This document shows, piece after piece, positions 6,010-13,521 of a stretch of 40,481 nucleotides of DNA (positions are counted from its first letter, which is position 1; every line of letters begins with the position of its first letter). The notes beneath the pieces were generated by a model. The model saw only the letters and a list, made by a program, of their open reading frames with translations. It ran no database searches and was not told the DNA's origin. This stretch comes from Mesorhizobium sp. (GTDB lineage Bacteria > Pseudomonadota > Alphaproteobacteria > Rhizobiales > Rhizobiaceae), in contig SAQR01000032.1 of assembly GCA_004020365.1 (NCBI GenBank), forward strand, positions 1 to 40,481, written 5' to 3'. The translations under genes were made by a program, and so were the position numbers.

Positions 6010-7526
6010 GCCTGTCCTATTTCGACTGTGTTGAGAACCATTTTCACCACCGTGCCATTCTGTGAGGATGTTACATCAAATTGGCCGCCGAGGCTTTCTA
6101 CCCGCTCACGCAGCCCGATAAGACCCAGCCGTTCAGGGTGGATGATCTTCGGGTCGAAACCTGGGCCGGTGTCGGAAACCTCGATACAAACGCGCTCCCC
6201 GTCGAAATGTTTCGCGACCGATTGACCGGCACCCCCGGCATGGTGGAAGCCGTTGTTCAGCGCCTCCTGGATGAAGCGAAAGATGCAGATCTTGGCCGCT
6301 GGCGACAAGGGTGTGTGGCTCCCGGTCATGGACAGCATCACTTTGACGCCGGTCCGCTCTTCGTGCGCTCGCACGGCAAGCTCGAGGATTTCCGTCAACT
6401 CGGCATTCTCGACATGCGGCAGCATAAGACCCTTGCTGACGTTCCTGATTTCTCGCATCGCATCGTCCAGATTCGCTTTGACCACCTGCAATTCCCGTGC
6501 GCGCGCCGCAGCCGGCGTGGCAGGATCGGCTAGCACGGGGCTGTCAATCCCTAGCGCAGCGAGGGCAACCAGTTGCGCCGGCCCGTCGTGCAGGTCCGCG
6601 CCGATCCGCCTGAGGTAACGTTCGTTAAGTGCCGTGGCGCGCTGCGAAGCACGCTGCACCCGCAGCCTCAACATTCTGTTTTGAGCAACCAGGACGGAAA
6701 GCTCGGCAATGCGCTGCTTCAAGGAGCGGCTCTGCGAACGAATCGTGCGGCTGCCACGAAAAACGATCACCGAAAGACCGAGGAAAAAAACCGCGGTGAC
6801 GGCTGCGACATCGAACCAGGTCCGAACGAGTGCCTGCCGGAGATCCTTCTCAAAATCGGTGGCGATCTCGTCGAATTCCAGAACAGCCACGACTTCGCCC
6901 GACCACGGCTGAAGCATCGGATTATAGATTTCAAGAAGATGCAAGCCGCTGTCCCTCTCAGCTTGGTTGTCATAGTGCCTGTCCAATTCAGCGACCATGT
7001 CGCCGGCGAATGCGGCCAGGAGATTGTCGTTGAGTGGAAGGCGCTTCCCGACCAAATTTTTATTGGTTGAATAGAGGATGGTGCCATCGCGGCGCCAGAG
7101 CTTGAACGATTCGAGCCTTGTGCCGAGTGCGCCTTGTCCCAGCGTTTCATCCAGCGCGTGCGCGACGCTCTCGTCCAGCATCTCGCTCCTGCGCATGTCG
7201 GGAAGCAGCGGCGCGATGACGCTGTCGACGTAAAGAGCGGTAGAAGCGGCCGAGTTCCGGGTGACCGCGGCCTCTATCTGGCTTGTCACGGACATTCCCA
7301 CGACGATCATCGCCGACAGCGAGAACAGCCCGCCAGCGAGCAGAAACTGAGTGGCCAGCGACAGTGCATTCCATCGATCGATCAGACTTGTCGCTCTGTA
7401 TGGCGCCATATCTCCAACGGCCCGGTCGGCGGCGCGACGCGCCGGCGGCACGATTCGAGAGAACCGGCCAATCTGTCGTCGAACGACACTAAATGACGCC
7501 ATCTTTGATCTGCACCGATCAATCAC
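6006..7526 (-). CDS. NarX/DegS-type sensor histidine kinase
   Basis: Up to 506 residues from ATG 7526 (ATG 7502, MASFSVV, is also possible). Two membrane helices (about 61-80 and 238-257) enclose a periplasmic sensor region of about 155 residues with no Cys-rich or haem motif. A coiled linker (about 260-300) leads to the HisKA_3 dimerisation domain with phospho-acceptor H313 in RIGADLHDGPAQ. The HATPase domain follows, with N-box EALNNGFHHAG and G-box DTGPGFDP. This subfamily pairs with LuxR-type regulators, and the partner follows with a 4-nt overlap. The signal is unknown. Confidence 0.92.
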   Translation of the reverse strand: MIDRCRSKMASFSVVRRQIGRFSRIVPPARRAADRAVGDMAPYRATSLIDRWNALSLATQFLLAGGLFSLSAMIVVGMSVTSQIEAAVTRNSAASTALYVDSVIAPLLPDMRRSEMLDESVAHALDETLGQGALGTRLESFKLWRRDGTILYSTNKNLVGKRLPLNDNLLAAFAGDMVAELDRHYDNQAERDSGLHLLEIYNPMLQPWSGEVVAVLEFDEIATDFEKDLRQALVRTWFDVAAVTAVFFLGLSVIVFRGSRTIRSQSRSLKQRIAELSVLVAQNRMLRLRVQRASQRATALNERYLRRIGADLHDGPAQLVALAALGIDSPVLADPATPAAARARELQVVKANLDDAMREIRNVSKGLMLPHVENAELTEILELAVRAHEERTGVKVMLSMTGSHTPLSPAAKICIFRFIQEALNNGFHHAGGAGQSVAKHFDGERVCIEVSDTGPGFDPKIIHPERLGLIGLRERVESLGGQFDVTSSQNGTVVKMVLNTVEIGQA

Positions 7527-7690
7527 AAGGGAACTTAGGGCTTACGGGCTGGACGAAAACCGCAACGTTTACGGTTTTTTTGCGCAAGCTCCACTGCCTT
7601 GGTTGAGCGAGGCAGCAAATCTGACGCCTCAACCACGATGCTCTACAGATCAAGAACTGTCGCCCTGGCAGCGGCGGAAGGTGCGTACTT

Positions 7691-7882
7691 TCACTTCCGG
7701 TCGCGCAATGCTCTCACCGCTTGAGTAAGGGTCATCCGATCGTTGCCGTTCTTTTTGATCAGCCTGCTGACCTGGCTGGGCGAAACGCCATGTTCTCGCG
7801 CGAAATGCTCCACCTCGCAATACTGGTCCACCGACAGGCGGTCGCGGTCGAGAAAATCTCGATTTTTGTTGTTGTCGTCCAT
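7691..7882 (-). CDS. DUF3606 domain protein
   Basis: 63 residues from ATG 7882. The frame is open for 43 codons further upstream, but that stretch includes a hairpin and is not family-like. The protein is charged, begins MDDNNKNRDF, and carries the DUF3606 pattern: D-x-DRLSVDQYCEVEHFAREH, then GVSPSQVSRLIKKNG and a final TLTQAVRALR helix. DUF3606 proteins are small soluble proteins of rhizobia and related bacteria with a helix-turn-helix-like shape; their function is not established. It lies between the kinase and the stress-type genes, transcribed leftwards. No EcfG-type promoter was found in front of it. Confidence 0.8.
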   Translation of the reverse strand: MDDNNKNRDFLDRDRLSVDQYCEVEHFAREHGVSPSQVSRLIKKNGNDRMTLTQAVRALRDRK

Positions 7883-7927
7883 TTCCGTTTTCCCACTAAA
7901 GCTCGTTTGAACATTGGACCCAAACGA

Positions 7928-7965
7928 GGGACCACCCGCCAAATCGAGGAATGGCCGGTGGTCCC
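7928..7965. repeat. Inverted repeat in the leader of the DUF3606 gene
   Basis: GGGACCACC (7928-7936) and GGTGGTCCC (7957-7965) form a perfect 9-bp stem with partly paired inner bases, 45 nt upstream of ATG 7882. It could be a terminator for the minus-strand microprotein gene ending at 8039 or a leader structure. Confidence 0.55.
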
Positions 7966-8038
7966 TTATCGGCGCAGAAAGGGACGTAGCTGCGCAAATA
8001 TCCTCGTCCATCAGTCACGTCGTTAAGTCGGTCGTTCC

Positions 8039-8131
8039 TCAGCTGACAGCTATCCCAATTGCCAGGAAGGCAATGGAGACAGCGAAGACTGGTGCAAGCA
8101 GCCAGCGAGCCTGGTGAACACTATTCTCCAT
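8039..8131 (-). CDS. 30-residue single-helix membrane microprotein (copy 2)
   Basis: ATG 8131 to TGA 8039 on the minus strand, with GGGAGG 5 nt upstream. The product aligns end to end, without gaps, with the protein of 4259-4351: both are 30 residues, both start M-acidic-x-S, both hold QARWLL at 7-12 and PVF at 14-16, then a hydrophobic helix. Thirteen positions are identical and most others are conservative. It is divergent from the DUF1236 pair that starts at 8367 and has its own GGAAC-N16-CGTT promoter 28 nt before the start codon. No cysteine or charged cluster suggests an enzymatic role; regulation of, or assembly with, another membrane protein is typical of such peptides but is only inference here. 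Confidence 0.75.
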   Translation of the reverse strand: MENSVHQARWLLAPVFAVSIAFLAIGIAVS

Positions 8132-8159
8132 CGATTCCTCCCGTGAACGCACGGCGAGC

Positions 8160-8184
8160 AACGAGTGCTGGCAGTCGTGGTTCC
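8160..8184 (-). promoter_or_regulatory. Candidate EcfG/RpoE2-type promoter of microprotein copy 2
   Basis: On the minus strand GGAAC (8184-8180), 16 nt, CGTT (8163-8160), an exact consensus match. Its distance to the start codon (28 nt) nearly equals that of copy 1 (30 nt). Confidence 0.7.
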
Positions 8185-8274
8185 GGGCCACACTCCATCG
8201 TCGCCCTTTGCGCACGACAATTCAGACTTAGGTCCAACGGCACGGGGTCTCTGGTCGGACCGAAGCCCGGCCGC

Positions 8275-8300
8275 GGAACGTTTGCAGCTGTCTCGTTGTT
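8275..8300 (+). promoter_or_regulatory. Candidate EcfG/RpoE2-type promoter of the first duplicated DUF1236 gene
   Basis: GGAAC at 8275-8279, 19 nt, TT at 8299-8300. The surrounding sequence (GACCGAAGCCC...GGAACGTTTGC) is repeated before the second copy at 8892. Confidence 0.5.
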
Positions 8301-8366
8301 GAAGGAGAGCTTGGCGCGACGAAGATGCGTACCAGCGCAAGAGAGCTCATTAGGAAGGAAAAACTT

Positions 8367-8666
8367 ATGAGAATTCATCTTTCCACTGCAGCCGCAGGAT
8401 TTCTGCTGCTGGCAAGTGTCGGCGCCGTGGCTGCCCAGGACGTGATCATCCAGCCCGAACAGGAGACCGTCATCAGGGAGTATGTCAGAAAGCAGCCGCT
8501 TGCCTCGGTGAACCTGCTTGGCGTGGAGCTCAATATCGGCTCGGCGCTGCCCGAGACGGTCGAGCTTCATGAAGTTCCCGACGTCGAGTATCGCTACGTC
8601 GTCGTCGACAATCGGACCGTTCTTGTTGATCCAGGCACACGCAGGATCGTTAAGATCATCGATTGA
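8367..8666 (+). CDS. Exported DUF1236 protein (tandem copy A)
   Basis: 99 residues from ATG 8367, with AGGAAGG 8 nt upstream. The signal peptide (AAAGFLLLASVGAVAA) is cut before QD. The mature part of about 75 residues is a minimal DUF1236 protein: VIIQPEQETVIREYVRKQP, then TVELHEVPDVEYRYVVVDN and LVDPGTRRIVKII. The last block matches the C-terminus of the 3204 gene product (IVIVDPDTFTIV). It is probably a periplasmic protein; no enzyme motif is visible. A near-identical copy follows at 8988, with its upstream region duplicated too. It is divergent from the microprotein gene at 8131, and a strong terminator follows. Confidence 0.88.
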   Translation: MRIHLSTAAAGFLLLASVGAVAAQDVIIQPEQETVIREYVRKQPLASVNLLGVELNIGSALPETVELHEVPDVEYRYVVVDNRTVLVDPGTRRIVKIID

Positions 8667-8688
8667 CTGAAAGATTTGGGGAGGAGAA

Positions 8689-8718
8689 GCCCGCCGCTTA
8701 AACGCGGCGGGCTTTCTT
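8689..8718 (+). terminator. Rho-independent terminator after DUF1236 copy A
   Basis: GCCCGCCGC / GCGGCGGGC, a 9-bp perfect stem with a 6-nt loop, followed by TTTCTT, 22 nt past the stop. Confidence 0.85.
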
Positions 8719-8891
8719 GCCGTTGCGCTGACGCCTACGGTTCATAGCGCCTAGGGTTCATAGCGCCCAGGGTCATGGCGATTGAAGCGTGCAGTCGGTG
8801 CGCCCGAACCCGCGGCATCGCCCTTTGCGGGCGACGCGTCAGACTTTGGTCCTACGCAAAGGCCTGCCGAATCGGACCGAAGCCCAGCTAA

Positions 8892-8916
8892 GGAACGTTT
8901 GCGGCTGGCTCAGGTT
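8892..8916 (+). promoter_or_regulatory. Candidate EcfG/RpoE2-type promoter of DUF1236 copy B
   Basis: GGAAC at 8892-8896, 18 nt, TT at 8915-8916, within the duplicated upstream block. Confidence 0.5.
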
Positions 8917-8987
8917 TGGGTAAGCAAGGCGCGGATGCCGTCCAGCGCAAATCGGCTTACAAGTCACATCAGATAAAGGAGGCACTT

Positions 8988-9287
8988 ATGAGAATGCATC
9001 TTTCCACCGCAGCCGCGGGACTTTTTCTGCTGGCCAGCGTTGGCGCTGTTGCCGCTCAGGACGTGATCATCGCGCCTGAACAGGAGACCGTGATCAGGGA
9101 ATATGTGAAAAAGCAGCCACTTGCATCCGTGGAACTCCCTGGGGTGGAACTCAACATTGGTTCAACGATACCCGAGACGGTCGAGCTTCATGAAGTTCCC
9201 GACGTCGAGTATCGCTACGTCGTCGTCGACAATCGCACCGTTCTTGTTGATCCCGGCACACGCAAGATCGTCAAGATCATTCAGTGA
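8988..9287 (+). CDS. Exported DUF1236 protein (tandem copy B)
   Basis: 99 residues from ATG 8988, with AAAGGAGG 5 nt upstream. It differs from copy A at about a dozen scattered positions, mostly conservative, and shares the signal peptide, the QETVIREYV segment and the PDVEYRYVVVDNRTVLVDPG block. Identity extends into the DNA upstream, so this is a recent segmental duplication with each copy keeping its own promoter. Downstream is an 11-bp perfect stem without a T tract, then the stress-protein gene at 9361, which may be partly read from this promoter. Function unknown, as for the family. Confidence 0.88.
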   Translation: MRMHLSTAAAGLFLLASVGAVAAQDVIIAPEQETVIREYVKKQPLASVELPGVELNIGSTIPETVELHEVPDVEYRYVVVDNRTVLVDPGTRKIVKIIQ

Positions 9288-9308
9288 CCTGAACGCGAGG
9301 GGAGGAGA

Positions 9309-9338
9309 CGCCCGCCGCTTCGAAACGAGCGGCGGGCG
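9309..9338 (+). terminator. Hairpin after DUF1236 copy B
   Basis: CGCCCGCCGCT / AGCGGCGGGCG, an 11-bp perfect stem with an 8-nt loop. It corresponds to the terminator of copy A but has lost the T tract, so readthrough into 9361 is likely. Confidence 0.6.
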
Positions 9339-9360
9339 ACTATGCTATGGACAGTGTCAA

Positions 9361-9804
9361 ATGCGAACAATCAGCAGACTTTTCGATTCCCGCGACCAGG
9401 CAGCGCGTGCCGTTGCCGCGCTTCAGGCGGCAGGAGTTTCTCAAGAACAGATCAGCGTCATCGGACCTTACGACGACGAAATCAGGGCTGTCCTGCGCGG
9501 TCCTGGCGGTGCCGCACTTGGCGCAGCCGCTGGTCTGTTAATCGGCCTGGGTGCTTTTGAAGCCGCCGGCATTGATCCTGTCGGGGCGGTGGCTGGCCTA
9601 ACTCTCGTCGGTGGGGCCTGCGGCGGCTTTGCCGGTGGGCTTCTCCAGGCATCTGCCGATTTTGCCAAACAGCCAGATGAGCCGAACGTTGAACAAGGCG
9701 TCATTTTTGTGATGGCGCAGGTCGATGAAAAGCAGGCCGATGCCGCGCAGGCAGTGCTGGAAAATCCCGTCGGCGTAACGCAACTCGCGGCCACAGCCGG
9801 CTGA
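9361..9804 (+). CDS. YflT/GSP17M-like general stress protein
   Basis: 147 residues from ATG 9361 (no strong ribosome site). The N-terminal 40 residues (MRTISRLFDSRDQAARAVAA, then GVSQEQISVIG) resemble the N-terminal module of the heat-induced stress protein YflT/GSP17M family. A Gly/Ala-rich middle (about 50-102) looks like a glycine-zipper membrane hairpin. The C-terminal region returns to a ferredoxin-like strand-helix pattern (GVIFVMAQVDEKQADAAQAV). Proteins of this build are common in alphaproteobacteria and often stress-induced; their activity is unknown. It follows DUF1236 copy B by 73 nt on the same strand across a hairpin without a T tract, so cotranscription is likely. Confidence 0.75.
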   Translation: MRTISRLFDSRDQAARAVAALQAAGVSQEQISVIGPYDDEIRAVLRGPGGAALGAAAGLLIGLGAFEAAGIDPVGAVAGLTLVGGACGGFAGGLLQASADFAKQPDEPNVEQGVIFVMAQVDEKQADAAQAVLENPVGVTQLAATAG

Positions 9805-9869
9805 GATGCGTCGGGAGGTTCGCGCCTGACTCCTTTTCCCGCTGAGCCGTCAGGTTTCCCTGTGACGGT

Positions 9870-11042
9870 TCACGAGGCGGGAAGCGTCTGCTCGACCAGA
9901 TTGGCGTAGTAGCGCAGCACGGTCGGCACGATCTCGTCATTGAAGACGTAGCGGTCGCCGTGCAGGCCCTCGCCGGGCCCGACATCGCCGACGCCGATCC
10001 AAGCATAACAGCCGCCTGCCGCGCGGATCATGAAGGCGAAATCCTCGCAGCCGAGGCTCGGGCTGAACTCGGTCGTGACATTCTCGCTGCCGACGGTGAC
10101 GGCTGCTGCCGCGATGGCGCGGGCCGTGGCGTCAGCCGTGTTGATGAGCGGCGGATATCCCTTCTTGTAGTCGAGCGTGGCCCTGAGCGCATGGGCTGCG
10201 GCAATGCCGTGGGCGATCTCGCCGATCAGCTTCTCGCAATGATCGGAATGACCGGGCTCGAAAAACCGGCAAGTGCCTTGCAGCCAGACCCTGCCCGGCA
10301 CGATGTTGCCGACATTGCCGCCGTGGATCTGGGTGAGGCTGACGACCAGCGCGGTTTGCGGATCGACCGAGCGGCTGACGATGCGCTGAACGGCCTGGAC
10401 AAAGGCGCCCGCGGCCAGGATCGGGTCGTCGCCGAGCTGCGGCATGGCGGCATGCGCGCCAAAACCCTCGAAGGTCAGCTCGAAATTGTCGACGGCCGCC
10501 ATCTGCGCTCCAGCGCGAGCGGCGATTGTCCCCAGCTCAAGGCCCGGCCAGTTGTGGACGGCATAGATCGCCTCGACCGGGAAACGCTCGAACAGGCCGT
10601 CTTCGATCATGCGCAGGCTGCCGCCTTGGTTTTCTTCGGCTGGCTGGAAGACGAAGTACACGATGCCGTCGAAGGCGCGGGATTGGCTGAGCAGGCTGGC
10701 CGCGCCGAGCAGCATGGCGGTGTGGCCGTCATGGCCGCAGGCGTGCATCACGCCCTCGTTCCTGGACGCATAGGGCAAGCCGGTCCTCTCGACGACCGGA
10801 AGCGCGTCCAGCTCGGCGCGAAGACCGATGGCGCGTGTGCCCTTGCCGCTGTGCAGGACACCGACAACACCGGTGCCGCCGATCCCCTCATGCACCTCGT
10901 CGAAGCCGAAGGCGCACAGTTTCTCGGCAATGAAACGTGCCGTTTCGTTCTCGCCGAATCCGAGTTCGGGATTGCAATGGATATGGTGGCGCCAGGCTAT
11001 GACCTCTGGTGTCAGAGCGGCGATCGGGTCATTGTGCAGCAC
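9870..11042 (-). CDS. M20 family amidohydrolase (hippurate hydrolase-like)
   Basis: 390 residues from GTG 11042, chosen because AAGGAG lies 7 nt upstream; an in-frame ATG at 11108 would add 22 unlike residues. It carries the M20D signature: metal ligands in HACGHDGHTAM (C102, H104), catalytic Glu in FQPAEENQGG (about 136-137), and the FEGFGAHAAMPQLGDDP segment of the dimerisation domain. Such enzymes hydrolyse N-acyl or N-aryl amino acids (hippurate, N-acetyl or auxin conjugates) in the cytoplasm. The exact substrate cannot be read from sequence. It is divergent from an AraC regulator at 11153 that probably controls it. Confidence 0.9.
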   Translation of the reverse strand: MLHNDPIAALTPEVIAWRHHIHCNPELGFGENETARFIAEKLCAFGFDEVHEGIGGTGVVGVLHSGKGTRAIGLRAELDALPVVERTGLPYASRNEGVMHACGHDGHTAMLLGAASLLSQSRAFDGIVYFVFQPAEENQGGSLRMIEDGLFERFPVEAIYAVHNWPGLELGTIAARAGAQMAAVDNFELTFEGFGAHAAMPQLGDDPILAAGAFVQAVQRIVSRSVDPQTALVVSLTQIHGGNVGNIVPGRVWLQGTCRFFEPGHSDHCEKLIGEIAHGIAAAHALRATLDYKKGYPPLINTADATARAIAAAAVTVGSENVTTEFSPSLGCEDFAFMIRAAGGCYAWIGVGDVGPGEGLHGDRYVFNDEIVPTVLRYYANLVEQTLPAS

Positions 11043-11152
11043 GATGTTCTCCTTCCACGCCGGCAAAGGGCGGGTTTGATCCGCTGGATCACGATTAGAA
11101 GGTCGCACATCAGGCGTCTTGAACCAGATTGACCGCTGCAGGGACCAAAGCC

Positions 11153-12007
11153 GTGGACTCGACAGAGATCAGGAAATACTGGCGTCATCCCTGCTTCCCA
11201 GAGCTTGGCCTGTTCAAGGCGCGCTTCACGCAGCATCGCTACGAACTGCACACGCACCCAACCTATGTGATCGCGCTGATTACGGCTGGCTGCGAACGCA
11301 TCCGCATCGGACGCCACAAAATAATCGCTCCGGCAGGCACCATTGCCGTCGTCAATCCCGAGGAGTGGCATGACGGGGAACAGGGTGCGGATGAAGGCTG
11401 GGCCTACCGGACGTTTTATCCCCCGGTGCCGCTGATGGCGGGGCTCGCCCACGAGCTGGGCAGGGCTAACGCTCCGGTCTTCTCACGTGCGAATATCGAA
11501 GACAGCGATCTCGCCGCAGCGTTGATGGCAGCACACCAGAGCTCGACCTCCCAGGACGCGACGCAAGCCGAGACGTCGCTGCTCGTCGCCTTGAGGCATC
11601 TCATCGTTCGGCATGGCGATTGCAGCCGGCGGGTAGAGGAGATCGAAAGCTCGGGATCGCGACGGAGGTTCTCGCTTTACGAAAACCTTGTCGAAAGCAA
11701 CCTTGGGTCGCAGCTCGACCTGCAGCGGCTTGCCGACGCCGCGCGCGTCACCCGGTTCCAGGTCATCCGGGATTTCAAGAAGGCGATTGGCCTGACGCCT
11801 GCGGCCTATATCCGTGACCGGAGACTGCGTCGCGCCAGCTCCTTGATCGAACAGGGGCTCGGCCTCGCAGAGGCCGCCATTGCGGCAGGTTTCGCCGACC
11901 AGAGCCATCTTTCCCGTGCGTTCCGGACCATGCATGGCATGACGCCGGGCATGTTCAGGAGAGGCAAAGCTCCCGAACTAAAACGATCTCACATCGATAT
12001 GAACTAA
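11153..12007 (+). CDS. AraC-family transcriptional regulator
   Basis: 284 residues from GTG 11153 (AGGGA upstream; a TTG at 11129 would add eight residues). The N-terminal cupin-like sensing domain (about 20-150) contains HTHPTYVIALITAG and PAGTIAVVNPEEWHDG, typical of AraC regulators of the AraC_binding type. The C-terminal double helix-turn-helix covers about 185-280 (LDLQRLADAARVTRFQVIRD, then AEAAIAAGFADQSHLSRAFR). It probably responds to a small molecule and acts on the divergent amidohydrolase, 110 nt away; that link is inference from layout. Confidence 0.92.
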   Translation: MDSTEIRKYWRHPCFPELGLFKARFTQHRYELHTHPTYVIALITAGCERIRIGRHKIIAPAGTIAVVNPEEWHDGEQGADEGWAYRTFYPPVPLMAGLAHELGRANAPVFSRANIEDSDLAAALMAAHQSSTSQDATQAETSLLVALRHLIVRHGDCSRRVEEIESSGSRRRFSLYENLVESNLGSQLDLQRLADAARVTRFQVIRDFKKAIGLTPAAYIRDRRLRRASSLIEQGLGLAEAAIAAGFADQSHLSRAFRTMHGMTPGMFRRGKAPELKRSHIDMN

Positions 12008-12137
12008 TCGGGCAGTGGCAGGACCACCAATGTCGGCGGCAGTCAGCATGGCGCAGTCGCCCTCCGTGCGGTGCGGCGAAGGCGCTTGAGCTGAAGGCGA
12101 CGGCGGTTGCCATGGCCAGCGTCAGTATTTTCAACAT
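11955..12137 (-). CDS. Possible small exported protein overlapping the end of the AraC gene
   Basis: A 60-residue frame starting ATG 12137 with a convincing signal peptide (MLKILTLAMATAVAFSSSAF, then AA). The mature part after APHGG is basic, Trp/His/Cys-rich and not protein-like, and it runs 53 nt into the 3' end of the AraC gene on the opposite strand. The signal peptide may be real, with the rest lost by a frameshift near 12055; reading the next frame there gives GDCAMLTAADIGG, which looks more natural. No clear ribosome site. Could be a decayed gene. Confidence 0.35.
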   Translation of the reverse strand: MLKILTLAMATAVAFSSSAFAAPHGGRLRHADCRRHWWSCHCPISSYRCEIVLVRELCLS

Positions 12138-12244
12138 CGCACGTCTGCTGGCGCGACCGATTAAGGGTCGCCGTAGTTCTGGCTTTCGCAGCAAAGAGCC
12201 CGATGCTAGGGCATGACCAACTCGAACCAGCAACGGATCGTCCT

Positions 12245-13009
12245 GTGACCGACACCAAACGCCCTCGCCTGCCGCTGATCGAAATCTGCGTCGAAGGCAT
12301 AGACGGCCTGCTCGCCGCGCAAGCCGCCGGCGCCGACCGGGTCGAGCTCTGCGCCAGCCTCGTCGAGGGCGGCGTCACACCGAGTTTTGGTACAGTGCGC
12401 GCAGCCCTCGAACTGGCGACGATTCCATTCCACGTCATCGTGCGGCCGCGCGGCGGCGATTTTCTCTACAGTGATGCCGAGTACCGTTCGATGCTCGCCG
12501 ATGTGAGCGCGCTGCAGGAGCTTGGCGTGGCCGGTGTCGTCGTCGGCTGCCTGAATGCCGACGGTAGCATCGACGAAAAGCGCATGAGCGAATTGGTGCA
12601 GGTGGCAGGGCATTTGAACGTCACCTGCCACCGTGCCTTCGACATGACACGCGATCCGGCCGAGGCGCTGGAAGCGCTGATCCGCAGCAAGGTCGGCCGC
12701 GTGCTGACCAGCGGCCAGCGCGACACCGCATTGGAGGGCGCGGCTCTGCTGGCTGACCTCGTCCGACAGGCGGAGAAGCGCATCATCATTCTCGGCTGCG
12801 GCGGGCTCAACCCCAACAACATCGCCGAGGTGCGGGAAAGAACCGGACTGACCGAAATGCATTTCGCCGCACTCAAGGACGTGCCGAGTGCCATGCGCTA
12901 CCGCAATCCCCGGGTCGGCATGGGCGGCACCGATCTCGACCGCGAGTACCGCAACACGGTGACCGACGCGGCGCTGGTGGCGGCGACGATTGCGGCGGCC
13001 AGAGCATGA
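12245..13009 (+). CDS. cutC: Copper homeostasis protein CutC
   Basis: 254 residues from GTG 12245. Family hallmarks of the CutC TIM barrel are clear: LIEICVEGIDGLLAAQAAGA near the start, RVELCASLVEGGVTPS, HVIVRPRGGDFLYS, VVGCLNADGSID, TCHRAFDM, RVLTSGQ and MHFAALKDV near the end. CutC was linked to copper tolerance in Escherichia coli, though that role has been questioned; its enzyme activity is not settled. The length matches the usual 240-250 residues. The stop overlaps the start of the following acetyltransferase gene by 4 nt, so the two are coupled. Confidence 0.93.
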   Translation: MTDTKRPRLPLIEICVEGIDGLLAAQAAGADRVELCASLVEGGVTPSFGTVRAALELATIPFHVIVRPRGGDFLYSDAEYRSMLADVSALQELGVAGVVVGCLNADGSIDEKRMSELVQVAGHLNVTCHRAFDMTRDPAEALEALIRSKVGRVLTSGQRDTALEGAALLADLVRQAEKRIIILGCGGLNPNNIAEVRERTGLTEMHFAALKDVPSAMRYRNPRVGMGGTDLDREYRNTVTDAALVAATIAAARA

Positions 13010-13521
13010 TCGCGAAGCAAGAGAACACGCAAGCACGCTTGCCGATCGACCGGGTTTCGCCGCAGGACGAGCCCGCCATCGTCGCCCTCAACAACGAGCA
13101 CGCGGCCGAGTTGTCATGGCTTGAGCCAGAACGTCTGTCCTTCCTGCTCGGCGAAGCGTTCTATGCGCGCCGCATCGGCGCGCTCGAAGCCTTCATCATG
13201 ACCTTCGACCAGGACGCCCGCTACGACAGCCCGAACTTCCTGTGGTTCCGCGAGCGCTATCCGCGCTTCGTCTATGTCGACCGGGTCGTCGTTGCGCAAG
13301 AAGCGCGTGGCCGCGGCCATGCCCGCAGGCTCTATAGGGACCTGTTCGACCATGCGTTGCGTGCCGGCCAGACCATCGTCACTTGCGAGGTGAATGCCGA
13401 CCCGCCCAATCCGGCCTCAGATGCCTTTCACGCAGCGCTCGGCTTCGTCGAGGTCGGCGACGCGGTGATCCACGGCGGCAAAAAGTCGGTGCGCTATTAT
13501 ACCAGGCAGGTCGGGCAGTAG
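13006..13521 (+). CDS. GNAT family N-acetyltransferase
   Basis: 171 residues, ATG 13006 overlapping the cutC stop (ATGA). The acetyl-CoA binding motif is visible as VYVDRVVVAQEARGRGHARR, with the R/Q-x-x-G-x-G/A loop at ARGRGHA, and the C-terminal GFVEVG strand-turn follows. The N-terminal part (DEPAIVALNNEHAAELSWLE) resembles a GNAT subgroup commonly annotated beside cutC in rhizobia. The acceptor substrate is unknown. The last codons overlap the first arm of an inverted repeat (13517-13534). Confidence 0.88.
   Translation: MIAKQENTQARLPIDRVSPQDEPAIVALNNEHAAELSWLEPERLSFLLGEAFYARRIGALEAFIMTFDQDARYDSPNFLWFRERYPRFVYVDRVVVAQEARGRGHARRLYRDLFDHALRAGQTIVTCEVNADPPNPASDAFHAALGFVEVGDAVIHGGKKSVRYYTRQVGQ

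Noticed and set aside
4561-7526. GGAAC motifs inside the GNSGN coding region and near 7530 as stress promoters
   Set aside because: Those in the coding repeats come from Gly-Asn codons, and the one near 7530 lacks a TT at the right spacing and has no gene behind it.
7556-7581. AAAACCG...CGGTTTTTTT hairpin as a plus-strand terminator
   Set aside because: It has the right look, but no plus-strand gene ends near it and the stem is only 7 bp, AT-rich; probably chance.
9960-11132. Long plus-strand open frame (390 codons)
   Set aside because: Antisense to the clear M20 amidohydrolase; composition is that of a GC-rich shadow frame and no family is recognisable.
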